A DNA stretch of 64,000 bases. It comes from Modestobacter muralis. GTDB lineage: Bacteria > Actinomycetota > Actinomycetes > Mycobacteriales > Geodermatophilaceae. Positions 1 to 7,427 of the stretch are shown piece by piece; positions within the stretch are counted from its first letter, which is position 1; every line of letters starts with the position of its first letter. Under the pieces are notes generated by a model, which was not told the DNA's origin, made no database searches, and worked only from the letters and a program-made list of their open reading frames with translations. The stretch is from positions 1 through 64,000 of the forward strand of contig NZ_JAAGWH010000010.1 in NCBI RefSeq assembly GCF_010682105.1. The letters are read 5' to 3'. The translations under genes were made by a program, and so were the position numbers.

Positions 1-601
1 CTGCGCCCATCAGGTCCGCGCCGCGGCGGTCCCGGGCCCGTTCGGGCACCTCGGCGCGGACGGCCTCGCTCACCCGGCCGAGCAGTTCGCCGACCTCCCG
101 GCGCCAGCCGCCGGCGTCCAGCGCGACCAGGTCGGGGGCCGGGGCGAGGGTGTGGGCCTCGGTGCGGGCGCGCGCCGCCGCGACCGCGGTGCGCAGCGGT
201 CCGTCGGGCAGCAGGGTGCTGGCCTCGGTGAGGTGCCACAGCAGCTCGGTGAGCTGCCGCATGACCGGGAAGACGGCGAACATGGTGGCCGCGACCTCCG
301 GGGCGTCCCGCCAGTCCCGGCCGCCCATCGTGTGCTGGGTGACCCGCTGGCCGGCGCCGAGGCAGTCGAAGACGGTGCAGCCGGGGAACCCGCGGTCGCG
401 CAGCCGGTCGTGGATGCCGCAGCGGGAGTCCACCTGCAGGTTCGGGCACGGGCTGCTGGCCGGCTTGTCGATCGCGAAGTCGGCCGAGGCGGCGAACGCC
501 GGGGCCACGCAGCACAGCCCGACGCAGCGGCTGCAGTCGGCGACCAGGTCCGCGCGGAGGGTGGCCAGGTCCGCCGGGTCGGCGGAGCGCGGCACGGTCA
601 C
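1..601 (-). CDS. Pentapeptide-repeat protein with Cys-rich N-terminus (partial)
   Basis: The gene runs off the left edge, so only about 200 N-terminal residues are visible. Reading leftward from GTG at 601 (an in-frame stop lies just upstream; a second GTG is at 595) the protein has a Cys-rich block with CSRCVGLCC, then a segment ending RCGIHDRL, a GCTVFDC motif and a helical stretch. It ends in GADLMGA, which fits the first A(D/N)LxG pentapeptide unit at the truncation. Actinobacterial pentapeptide-repeat proteins with this Cys-rich head are known; the cysteines look like a metal or Fe-S site, but no function is established. The repeat domain itself is outside the window, so repeat number cannot be judged. 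The divergent neighbour starts at 770. Confidence 0.75.
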   Translation of the reverse strand, partial: MTVPRSADPADLATLRADLVADCSRCVGLCCVAPAFAASADFAIDKPASSPCPNLQVDSRCGIHDRLRDRGFPGCTVFDCLGAGQRVTQHTMGGRDWRDAPEVAATMFAVFPVMRQLTELLWHLTEASTLLPDGPLRTAVAAARARTEAHTLAPAPDLVALDAGGWRREVGELLGRVSEAVRAEVPERARDRRGADLMGA

Positions 602-769
602 GGGTCGACTCTAGGTGCCGGCGACGGCCCGCTGGTCACCTGTCCGCTACCGCGGGCCACGGCGCGCGCCCGGCCTCGGGATCGTCGTTGAGGTCGCACC
701 GTCCGGACGAGGATGGTGTCCGGCGTCACAGCTGGCACAAAGACGCGGGGGAGATCGAGAGGGAGCTCG

Positions 770-1888
770 ATGAAGCGTTTCAGGAGAACCGCCGTGGTGG
801 TCGCCGCCGGGGTGGCGGTGGTGGTGCTGCCGGCGGTCCCCGCGGGGGCCGGCGGCGGTGCCGACCACGGCCAGGGCGGACCCGTCGTCACGGTGGCCAC
901 CGGGCTCGACGGGCCGCGGCAGCTGAACGACTACCGGGGCAACCGAGTCGTGGTCGCGGAGTCCGACAGCGGGGAGGTGTCCTCGGTGTCGCTGCGATCG
1001 GGCAAGGTCGAGTCCCTGCTCAGCGGGCTCTTTTCGCCGCAGGGCGTCGACTACGACCGCGGCAGGCTGTACGTGGCCACCGGCGGCCCCCCTCCGCCGG
1101 AGGAGGGCGGTGCACCCGGCGCGCCGCCGCCGGGTGCCAGCTCGCTGGTGGTGGCCGAGCCGGGTGGTGGCGTCCTGCAGACGATCGACCTGCTGGCGTA
1201 CGAACTGGCGGCCAACCCCGACGGTCAGCTCCAGTTCGGTCCCGACGGCGCACCCGTCGACGCGCTGTCCAACCCCTTCGCCGTGCTGGCGCAGGGCCGG
1301 AGGGTGCTGGTGGCCGATGCTGGCGCCAACGCCGTCCTCTCGGTCGACGCCCGCACCGGGGAGGTGTCGACCTTCTTCGTCCCACCGGTGGTCACCGACG
1401 TCCCCGGCTGCGAGACGGCCGAGAACAACCCGGGCACGGTCGGCTGCGACCCGGTGCCCACCGGGATCACCGAGGGCCCGCACGGCCGGGTCTACGTCAG
1501 CACCCTGGGCGCTGAGGTGCCCGGGGCCGGACGGGTGTACGTGCTCTCGTCCCGAGGGCGCGTCGTGGACGTCATCGACGGGCTGACCTCGCCCACCGGG
1601 CTCGCCGTCGACCGGCGCGGCACGGTGTACGTGTCCAACGTGATCGAGGGCGCGCCGCAGGGAGCGCCGGGTCCGGACTTCGACCCGGCCACCATCGGGG
1701 AGGTCACCCGGGTCCCCGCGCGCGGGGCGCGCAGCACCGCGCAGGTGGCGATGCCGACCGGGCTGCTCGTGCGGGACGGCGACCTCTACGCCTCGGCGTG
1801 GAGCATCGCGGCCTTCCTGCAGCTCCCGGCCGGCCGCGGTGAGATCGTCCGGGTCGGACGGGGCGCCTTCACCCCGGTCGGCGGCTGA
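770..1888 (+). CDS. Secreted ScyD/ScyE family beta-propeller protein
   Basis: A 372-residue exported protein. ATG at 770 is chosen because it is preceded by GAGGGAG and begins a classical signal peptide (MKRFRR, hydrophobic core, cleavage near PAGAGG at about residue 27); an in-frame start at 713 would spoil it. The mature part has repeated strand segments of NHL/SMP-30-propeller style, for example GLDGPRQL, FSPQGVDY, GITEGPHGRVYVS and GLTSPTGLAVD. This matches the ScyD/ScyE family, named after cyanobacterial scytonemin cluster proteins but widespread in actinobacteria as secreted proteins of unknown substrate. No scytonemin genes are nearby, so a pigment role is not implied. It appears to be a single transcription unit with no partner gene. 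Confidence 0.8.
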   Translation: MKRFRRTAVVVAAGVAVVVLPAVPAGAGGGADHGQGGPVVTVATGLDGPRQLNDYRGNRVVVAESDSGEVSSVSLRSGKVESLLSGLFSPQGVDYDRGRLYVATGGPPPPEEGGAPGAPPPGASSLVVAEPGGGVLQTIDLLAYELAANPDGQLQFGPDGAPVDALSNPFAVLAQGRRVLVADAGANAVLSVDARTGEVSTFFVPPVVTDVPGCETAENNPGTVGCDPVPTGITEGPHGRVYVSTLGAEVPGAGRVYVLSSRGRVVDVIDGLTSPTGLAVDRRGTVYVSNVIEGAPQGAPGPDFDPATIGEVTRVPARGARSTAQVAMPTGLLVRDGDLYASAWSIAAFLQLPAGRGEIVRVGRGAFTPVGG

Positions 1889-1910
1889 GCCGCGCCGCCG
1901 TCGGCGGGGG

Positions 1911-2108
1911 TCAGGCCGCGCTGCAGACGCAGCCGCGGTCGGTCCCGCCGGCGGTGGTGGCCAGGCAGAACCGGACGCCGATCCGGTCGTGGGCGCTCAT
2001 CGGGTGCGCGCAGGCCGGGCAGCCCGGCGCCTCGGGCACGCCGGCGTGGGCGGCCGGTGCGGCCTCGGCGGCGGCGGGGGCGTCGGTGGCGAACGGGGAG
2101 GCGGTCAT
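1911..2108 (-). CDS. Small Cys-rich conserved hypothetical protein
   Basis: A 65-residue protein starting at ATG 2108. The N-terminal half is Ala/Pro-rich and probably disordered; the C-terminal half carries CPAC, then HDRIGVRFC and a terminal RGCVC motif, giving five cysteines and two histidines. The pattern (one CxxC pair plus a C-terminal CxC) suggests binding of zinc or another metal. The function is not recognised. The gene converges on the preceding secreted protein with 22 bases between the stops and has about 110 bases upstream for its own promoter. The cysteine pattern argues that it is a real gene and not a chance reading frame. Confidence 0.6.
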   Translation of the reverse strand: MTASPFATDAPAAAEAAPAAHAGVPEAPGCPACAHPMSAHDRIGVRFCLATTAGGTDRGCVCSAA

Positions 2109-2219
2109 GGCAGCGGCCTGACTCCGCCGACGGCTCGGCGGGGGAGTGCGCGGCGCCCGACGGTCGTCGGGAACTGGCGCGGGGAGGACCGTGCTCCCGA
2201 CGTTACGCCGCCGGGCCGG

Positions 2220-2693
2220 TCAGCCCCGGTCGGTCAGGTGGGCGCGGAGCGCCGCGACGACCATCGCGTGGTCCTCGACCTGCGGCAGCCCGGAGACCAC
2301 GACGACGCCGACCGGGCCGACGTCCCGCACGAGCAGCGGGAAGCCGCCGCCGTGGGCGATGTACTGCTGGGGGTCCAGGCCGAACTCCGCCTCGAACGTC
2401 GTCCCGGCCTCGCGGGAGCGCTGGCCGACGTAGAGCGAGCTGTGCCCGAACCGGTGCACCGTGGCGGCCTTGCGGGCGATCCAGGTGTCGTTGTCCGGGG
2501 TCGCCCCGTGCAGGGCGGCGTGGAAGAGCTGGTGGGAGTGCCGGGAGATCTCGATGGCCACCGGCAGCTGCTCGGCCTGCGCGCGGGCGACCAGCGCCGA
2601 GCCGAGGGCCCAGGCGTCGTCGTTGGTGAAGCCGGGCAGCTGGAGCTCGGTCTCCTGGGCGGCCAGCTCGGACAGGGCGGGGAAGTCGGTCAT
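2220..2693 (-). CDS. UPF0303 / HbpS-like heme-degrading-domain protein
   Basis: A 157-residue protein of the UPF0303 family (COG4702), related to the GlcG/HbpS fold that in some members binds or degrades heme. Visible family features are an N-terminal helix (LSELAAQETELQL), a central RKAATVHRFGHSS segment and a C-terminal glycine-rich stretch GGGFPLLV followed by VGVVVVSGLPQVEDH. No signal peptide is present, so it acts in the cytosol. Its ATG overlaps the stop of the pyridoxal kinase by four bases (ATGA), so the two are translated as a coupled pair. Why a kinase for vitamin B6 sits with this protein is not known. Confidence 0.8.
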   Translation of the reverse strand: MTDFPALSELAAQETELQLPGFTNDDAWALGSALVARAQAEQLPVAIEISRHSHQLFHAALHGATPDNDTWIARKAATVHRFGHSSLYVGQRSREAGTTFEAEFGLDPQQYIAHGGGFPLLVRDVGPVGVVVVSGLPQVEDHAMVVAALRAHLTDRG

Positions 2694-3547
2694 GGGTGGA
2701 CCTCGGTCACGTCGAAGGTGCGGGTGGGGGAGACGTACTCGTCCTGCGCGGCGACCAGCAGGATCTCGCGCGAGCCGGCCTCGGCGGTCATCCGCAGCAG
2801 GCCGAACACCGAGGCCGCGGCCCGGCCCAGGGCCGCCTCGGCGGACCGGGTGTCCAGCCAGTGGGCCAGGAACAGTGCGGCGATCGCGTCGCCGGCGCCG
2901 TTGACCGACAGGTCCAGCCGCGGCGTGCGCACCCGGAAGTGCCGCCCGCCCTCGGAGGCCAGCAGGTCGACGGCGTCGTCGGGGGTGTCCTCGGTGACCA
3001 GGGAGGTGGTGAGCACCACGCGCGGCCCCATCGCCTGGACGGCGGCGACGGCCTCGGTCACCTCGGCCAGCGTGTGGGTCTCCCGCTCGGCGAGCAGGTC
3101 GAGCTCGAAGTGGTTCGGGGTGACGATGTCGGCGGCCGGGACGGCGACCTCGCGCAGGAACTCGGGGATGCCGGGCCGCACGAAGACCCCACGCCCGACG
3201 TCGCCGATCACCGGGTCGCAGCACCAGACGGCGTCGGGGTTGGCGGCCCGCACCTTCGCCACCGCACCGAGCACGGCGTGGCCGATGTCGGCCGAGCCCA
3301 GGTACCCGGACAGGACGGCGTCGCAGCCGCCGAGCACGCCTCGGTCCTCGATGCCCTGCACGACCTCCTCGACGGCCTGGCCGTCGAACACCCGGCCGGT
3401 CCAGGCGCCGTAGCCGGTGTGGTTGGAGAACTGCACGGTGTGGACGGGCCAGACCTCGATGCCCAGCCGCTGCAGCGGGAAGGCCGCCGAGGCGTTGCCG
3501 GCGTGCCCGTAGGCCACGTGCGACTGGACGGACAGGACGTTCACCAT
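2690..3547 (-). CDS. pdxY: Pyridoxal kinase (PdxY type)
   Basis: A 285-residue ribokinase-fold enzyme phosphorylating pyridoxal (and related B6 vitamers) to pyridoxal 5'-phosphate in the salvage pathway. The start at 3547 gives the family N-terminus MVNVLSVQSHVAYGHAGN; upstream in-frame codons code for an unrelated Arg-rich tail. Family signatures include SNHTGYGAWTG, a YLGS motif, the substrate-side CDPVIGDVGRG and the ATP/anion-hole segment VNGAGDAIAALFLAHW near the C-terminus, with the catalytic Asp in GAGD. Length matches PdxY/PdxK (about 285). It is the first gene of a two-gene operon, stop overlapping the next start, and is divergent from the xylanase. Several PLP enzymes lie in this window. 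Confidence 0.92.
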   Translation of the reverse strand: MVNVLSVQSHVAYGHAGNASAAFPLQRLGIEVWPVHTVQFSNHTGYGAWTGRVFDGQAVEEVVQGIEDRGVLGGCDAVLSGYLGSADIGHAVLGAVAKVRAANPDAVWCCDPVIGDVGRGVFVRPGIPEFLREVAVPAADIVTPNHFELDLLAERETHTLAEVTEAVAAVQAMGPRVVLTTSLVTEDTPDDAVDLLASEGGRHFRVRTPRLDLSVNGAGDAIAALFLAHWLDTRSAEAALGRAAASVFGLLRMTAEAGSREILLVAAQDEYVSPTRTFDVTEVHP

Positions 3548-3892
3548 GGCGCCGACGATGGCACACCGGTCCCGGCGGGCCGCGCCCTCCCGACCTCCGG
3601 GTGTCGTGCTGACTGTGAGCCGAGTCACGAAAGCGCCACACAGCGGAACTCAGGGTGAGCGGCGCGCCCGCGACGCGCCGACCCCGGTACTTCCCGGAAG
3701 TATCCGATCAAGAATCAGTGACGGGCGGTCACGGACCGCCGTGGGATCGACGCCACCGGCACGTGAATCGGCAGCGTCCTGGACGTTGACCCCGGGTTTC
3801 CTGGGTGTTTCACTCTCCGGCAGTGCCGAGAGACTTCCGACACTTTTCGTGACTTCCCACCCGAGCACCGCCGCCCGAGGAGAACGCCACAC
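3548..3892. promoter_or_regulatory. Divergent intergenic region pdxY / xylanase with ACTTCC repeats
   Basis: This 345-base gap has no credible gene. It must hold both promoters. A perfect odd palindrome TACTTCC-C-GGAAGTA occupies 3688-3702. Further ACTTCC half-sites occur at 3833-3838 and 3852-3857, with a related ACTTTTC at 3842. An imperfect inverted repeat, CTCTCCGGCA / TGCCGAGAG, spans 3813-3832. Repeated half-sites close to the start of a secreted polysaccharide hydrolase suggest a sugar-responsive repressor operator, but the binding protein is unknown. The xylanase ribosome site is GAGGAGA ending about eight bases before ATG 3893. Confidence 0.45.
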
Positions 3893-6625
3893 ATGGGACA
3901 ACGTCGTCTGAGCGCAGGGGCTCTCTGCCTCGCCATGGCCGGAGGGGTCGGCATGCTGGCCGCGCCCGCTGCCTCCGCCGCTCCGTCCACCGTCTTCGAG
4001 ACCAGCTTCGAGTCCGGGACCGCCGGCTTCTTCGGACGCGGCAGCACCCAGGTCGCCACCAGCGCGGACACGGCACGCACCGGGGTGCAGAGCCTGCTGG
4101 CCACCGGTCGCACGGCCAACTGGCACGGCCCGGCACTGGACGGCAAGACCCTGCTCCCGGCCGGCAGCTACGAGATCGAGGCCTGGGTCAAGCTGACCGC
4201 CGGCTCGGGCAGCGACGCGGTCACCCTCAGCGTCGCTCGTACCCCCACCGGTGGCGCGGCCGCCTTCGAGCGGGCCGGTGACTACCAGGTCCCCGTCTCG
4301 GACAGCCAGTGGACCAAGGTCGGCGGCACGTACGTCGTGCCTGCGGGTAGCCAGAGCCAGCTGGAGCTGTACCTGGAGAGCCCGGACGCGACGCAGAGCT
4401 TCTACGTCGACGACGTGAAGATCGTCGGCGAGGCAGCCGCCCCGGCCGCGCCCGGAGCGCTCGTGCCGCTCAGCGGTGGCTTCGAGTCCGGGGCCCAGGG
4501 CTGGGGCCCGCGTGGGGACGCCGAGGTCGCCGTCACCACCACGGACGCGCACTCCGGGACCTCGGGCCTGTCGGTGACCAACCGGGTGCAGAACTGGCAG
4601 GGTCCCGTGCTCGACGTGACCACGAGCCTGGGCGTGGGCCGGGCCGTGGCCGTCTCGGTCTGGGTCAAGCTCACTCCCGGCCAGGCTCCGGCGTCACTGC
4701 TGGCCTCCGTCCAGCTCGACGGCAAGGCCGGCACCACCTACAACAACGTGCCCGGCGCCAGCGCCGTCGTCACGTCCGACGCGTGGACCGAGCTCAAGGG
4801 CACCTACACGTTGGGTGCCGCGGTCGACAAGGCGCAGCTCTACATCGAGGGCGCGGCCGGTGCCAGCTTCATGATCGACGACTTCTCGGTGCGGGAGTTC
4901 ACCGAGACGCCGATCCAGCAGGACATCCCGGGCCTCAAGGACGTGCTCGCGGCGGACGGCATCGAGCACACCGGTGTCGCCATCGACGCGCGCGAGACCG
5001 TCGGCCGGTCCTCCCAGCTGCTGCTCAAGCACTTCAACGCCTTCACCCCGGAGAACGACGGCAAGCCGGCCGAGATCCAGCCCACCGAGGGCACCTTCAC
5101 CTTCGGTGACCTGGACGCTCTGCTGGACTTCGCCGACGCGAACGGCATCCAGGTCTACGGCCACGTGCTGGCCTGGCACTCGCAGACCCCGGACTGGTTC
5201 TTCAAGGACGGCAGCCGGGACCTGACCAACAGCCCGGCGGACCAGGCACTGCTGCGGTCGCGGATGGAGGCCCACATCAAGGCCATCTCCGACCACATCA
5301 ACGCCCGCTACCCGGACGGCGACAGCCCGATCTGGGCCTGGGACGTCGTCAACGAGGTCATCAACGACGCCGACAACGCCAACCCGCACGACATGCGGGA
5401 CAGCCGCTGGTTCCAGGTGCTCGGCGAGACGTTCGTCGATGACGCGTTCGGGTTCGCGAACGAGTACTTCCCGAACGCGAAGCTCTTCATCAACGACTAC
5501 AACACCGAGATGCCGACCAAGCGGGCCGACTACCTCGAGCTGATCGCCGCGCTCAAGCAGCGCGGGGTGCCGATCGACGGGGTGGGTCACCAGGCGCACG
5601 TCGACTTCAGCCGCCCGATCGAGTGGCTGGACGCGTCCATGGACGCGGTCGAGGCGCTCGACCCGACGCTGCTGCAGGCCATCACCGAGCTCGACGTGAG
5701 CACGTCGGCGGAGAACAACGGCGCCGACGTCAGCGCCGGCACCGTCCCGCAGCACCGGCCGGGCATGACGGACCGGGCGCAGTCCGAGACCGAGGTCGGC
5801 TACTACTACCGCGATCTGTTCGCCATGCTGCGCACGCACGACGAGTCGCTGGAGTCGGTGACCTTCTGGGGGATCAGCAACGCCCGCAGCTGGCTGCGGA
5901 CGTGGCCGGCGGCCCGCCCGTGGGAGACGCCGCTGCCCTTCGACGACGACCTGCAGGCCCTGCCGGCCTACTGGGGCATCGTCGACCCGTCGAAGCTCGC
6001 CCCGCGCCCGAGCGACCAGCTCGCGCCCCGCATCGCCGGGCACGACACCGTGCGGGCCACCTCCACCGGCGTCACCGGCGCCAAGGTGACCTACACGCTG
6101 CCCGAGGCCGGCGACACCCGCGACGGCGCGATCACCCCGGTCTGCACCCCGCCGTCGGGCTCGCTGTTCCCGATCGGCACCACGAAGGTCACCTGCACCG
6201 CGACCGACGCGGCCGGCAACAAGGCCAACCCGACGACGTTCGACGTGGTCGTCACCGCGCCGCCCACGACGACGGCCGTGTACTCCCAGGTCAACAACGG
6301 GTCGGTCGTCCGGGCGAACGTCAAGCAGACCGTCCAGGTGGTCGTGCAGCTCGGCAACAAGGGCAAGGGCAGCCTGGTCGGTGCGTCCTTCGGCTACAGC
6401 TGCACCCAGAAGTCCGGTCCGGCGATGACGCTGGAGCTGGCCCCCGGGTCCGCCCAGCAGGTCACCAACCGCGACTACCCCGCCGGGCAGAACGCCACCT
6501 TCCAGCTGCGCGGCACCCCCACGCAGGTCGGGACGGCGACGTTCGACTGCACGCTGACCATGACCGACGCCTTCGGGGCGAAGGTGACCAGCACGAACAC
6601 GGTCACCATCGACGTCCGGAAGTGA
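3893..6625 (+). CDS. Secreted modular endo-1,4-beta-xylanase (GH10)
   Basis: A 910-residue secreted enzyme expected to cleave internal beta-1,4 bonds in xylan. Residues 1-29 form a signal peptide (APAASAA). Two CBM4/9-like jelly-roll modules follow (about 33-178 and 192-335; each with an FESG start and NW(H/Q)GP motif). The GH10 barrel covers about 345-700: HVLAWHSQTPDW, acid/base Glu488 in WDVVNEV, and nucleophile Glu599 in ITELDVS. A HYR-type Ig-like domain (about 712-788, CTPPSGSLFPIG) and a C-terminal beta-rich domain of unrecognised type with two cysteines complete it. No sortase motif or membrane anchor is seen, so it is probably released. The gene stands alone between a divergent promoter region and two strong terminators. 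Confidence 0.93.
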   Translation: MGQRRLSAGALCLAMAGGVGMLAAPAASAAPSTVFETSFESGTAGFFGRGSTQVATSADTARTGVQSLLATGRTANWHGPALDGKTLLPAGSYEIEAWVKLTAGSGSDAVTLSVARTPTGGAAAFERAGDYQVPVSDSQWTKVGGTYVVPAGSQSQLELYLESPDATQSFYVDDVKIVGEAAAPAAPGALVPLSGGFESGAQGWGPRGDAEVAVTTTDAHSGTSGLSVTNRVQNWQGPVLDVTTSLGVGRAVAVSVWVKLTPGQAPASLLASVQLDGKAGTTYNNVPGASAVVTSDAWTELKGTYTLGAAVDKAQLYIEGAAGASFMIDDFSVREFTETPIQQDIPGLKDVLAADGIEHTGVAIDARETVGRSSQLLLKHFNAFTPENDGKPAEIQPTEGTFTFGDLDALLDFADANGIQVYGHVLAWHSQTPDWFFKDGSRDLTNSPADQALLRSRMEAHIKAISDHINARYPDGDSPIWAWDVVNEVINDADNANPHDMRDSRWFQVLGETFVDDAFGFANEYFPNAKLFINDYNTEMPTKRADYLELIAALKQRGVPIDGVGHQAHVDFSRPIEWLDASMDAVEALDPTLLQAITELDVSTSAENNGADVSAGTVPQHRPGMTDRAQSETEVGYYYRDLFAMLRTHDESLESVTFWGISNARSWLRTWPAARPWETPLPFDDDLQALPAYWGIVDPSKLAPRPSDQLAPRIAGHDTVRATSTGVTGAKVTYTLPEAGDTRDGAITPVCTPPSGSLFPIGTTKVTCTATDAAGNKANPTTFDVVVTAPPTTTAVYSQVNNGSVVRANVKQTVQVVVQLGNKGKGSLVGASFGYSCTQKSGPAMTLELAPGSAQQVTNRDYPAGQNATFQLRGTPTQVGTATFDCTLTMTDAFGAKVTSTNTVTIDVRK

Positions 6626-6630
6626 CCGCT

Positions 6631-6659
6631 CGTCCGGGGCGCTGACCGCGCCCCGGACG
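6631..6659. terminator. Hairpin terminator after the xylanase gene
   Basis: Perfect 12-bp inverted repeat CGTCCGGGGCGC / GCGCCCCGGACG with a 5-base loop, starting five bases after the xylanase stop. No T-run follows, as is common in GC-rich actinobacteria. Confidence 0.8.
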
Positions 6660-6673
6660 GCACCCCGACAGGC

Positions 6674-6709
6674 CGAGGCCCTCGCTCACACCGGTGAGCG
6701 GGGGCCTCG
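6674..6709. terminator. Second hairpin between convergent genes
   Basis: Two 16-base arms, CGAGGCCCTCGCTCAC and GTGAGCGGGGGCCTCG, pair with one T-G wobble around a 4-base loop. It lies between the xylanase (+) and the FMN reductase stop (-) and probably stops transcription from the minus strand. Confidence 0.75.
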
Positions 6710-6715
6710 TGCCGT

Positions 6716-7216
6716 TCAGCCGCGGCCGGCGGTACGGGCCGCGGCCACCTGCGGGCGGGCCACGGCGGCCCAGTCCTCCAGCGGGCCGGGGGCGTCCCAC
6801 ACCCGGTCGACCAGGTACAGACCCCGCGTGGGGGCGGTCGCGCCCAGTTCCACGAGCACCGGCTTGAGCAGCAGCTCGGGGGCCAGGGCGTGCGTCGGCC
6901 CGCCGCCGAGCATGAGCGGCACGGCCACCACTCCGGCCAGGTCGCCGGTGCCCACCTGGTCCAGGAAGAGCTTGAGCAGCCCGGTGTAGGTGGCCTTGTA
7001 GGTCGGGCTGGCGACGACGGCCACCTCGGCCTGCCGCAGCGCCTCGACCGCCTCGGTGACCGCCGGGTCGCCCCAGGCCAGCAGCCCGGCGCCGAGCTCG
7101 ACGACGTCGACGACCCGGTCCGGCGGCGCGCCGGTCAGCTCGTGCACGACCCGCTCGGCGGCGGCCCGGGCGCGGGAGTTCGGCTTGGGGTTGCCCACGA
7201 CGGCGATGGTGGTCAC
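6716..7216 (-). CDS. NAD(P)H-dependent FMN reductase (SsuE/MsuE-like)
   Basis: A 166-residue flavodoxin-fold reductase. GTG at 7216 gives the family start MTTIAVVGNPKPNSRAR, where GNPKPNSR is the FMN phosphate-binding loop; ASPTYKATYTGLLK is the second flavin/dimer motif. Enzymes of this type supply reduced FMN to two-component monooxygenases that split C-S bonds. This agrees with the setting: the next gene, divergent, is under a SAM-responsive riboswitch and two luciferase-like monooxygenases lie 10 kb away. A GTGAGG ribosome site is eight bases before the start. The precise flavin and NADH/NADPH preference cannot be read from sequence. Confidence 0.85.
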   Translation of the reverse strand: MTTIAVVGNPKPNSRARAAAERVVHELTGAPPDRVVDVVELGAGLLAWGDPAVTEAVEALRQAEVAVVASPTYKATYTGLLKLFLDQVGTGDLAGVVAVPLMLGGGPTHALAPELLLKPVLVELGATAPTRGLYLVDRVWDAPGPLEDWAAVARPQVAAARTAGRG

Positions 7217-7244
7217 GACACATACCTCACCATGCCGATGAGGA

Positions 7245-7274
7245 TTGACGACATACGGACCGCTGTGCCAGTCT
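7245..7274 (+). promoter_or_regulatory. Predicted promoter of the SAM-IV-controlled gene
   Basis: TTGACG (7245-7250), an 18-base spacer and CAGTCT (7269-7274). The -35 begins exactly 34 bases before the riboswitch P1 stem, the same distance as in the second riboswitch copy at 14 kb, which supports both assignments. The -10 is a weak match. Confidence 0.5.
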
Positions 7275-7278
7275 CTGG

Positions 7279-7405
7279 CCAGGTCACGAGTGCCAGCGTT
7301 GAGCCCCGGCTTGCTGGCCGGCAACCCTCCTCCGCGAGCGGGTGCCCCGGGTGACGACCTGGCGACTGCACCCCGCAGCCGCAAAGCGCGGACCCGTGCC
7401 CGGGT
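7279..7405 (+). promoter_or_regulatory. SAM-IV riboswitch (copy 1)
   Basis: The P1 stem CCAGGTC (7279-7285) / GACCTGG (7356-7362) encloses the conserved actinobacterial SAM-IV core: GAGTGCCAGCG, GCCCCGGCTTGCTGGCCGGC, AACCCTCC and GGGTGCCCCGGGTGA. The 3' element contains a CTGC/GCAG hairpin and GCAAAGCGCGG. SAM-IV RNAs bind S-adenosylmethionine and normally turn off sulfur genes when SAM is plentiful. Downstream, CGGGTCC (7401-7407) can pair either with GGACCCG (7390-7396) or, through GGGTCC, with GGACCC (7410-7415), which touches the AGGAG ribosome site at 7416. This suggests translational control of the cysteine-desulfurase-like gene. The family is recognised by eye, with no covariance search. 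Confidence 0.9.
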
Positions 7406-7427
7406 CCCCGGACCCAGGAGCACCCCC

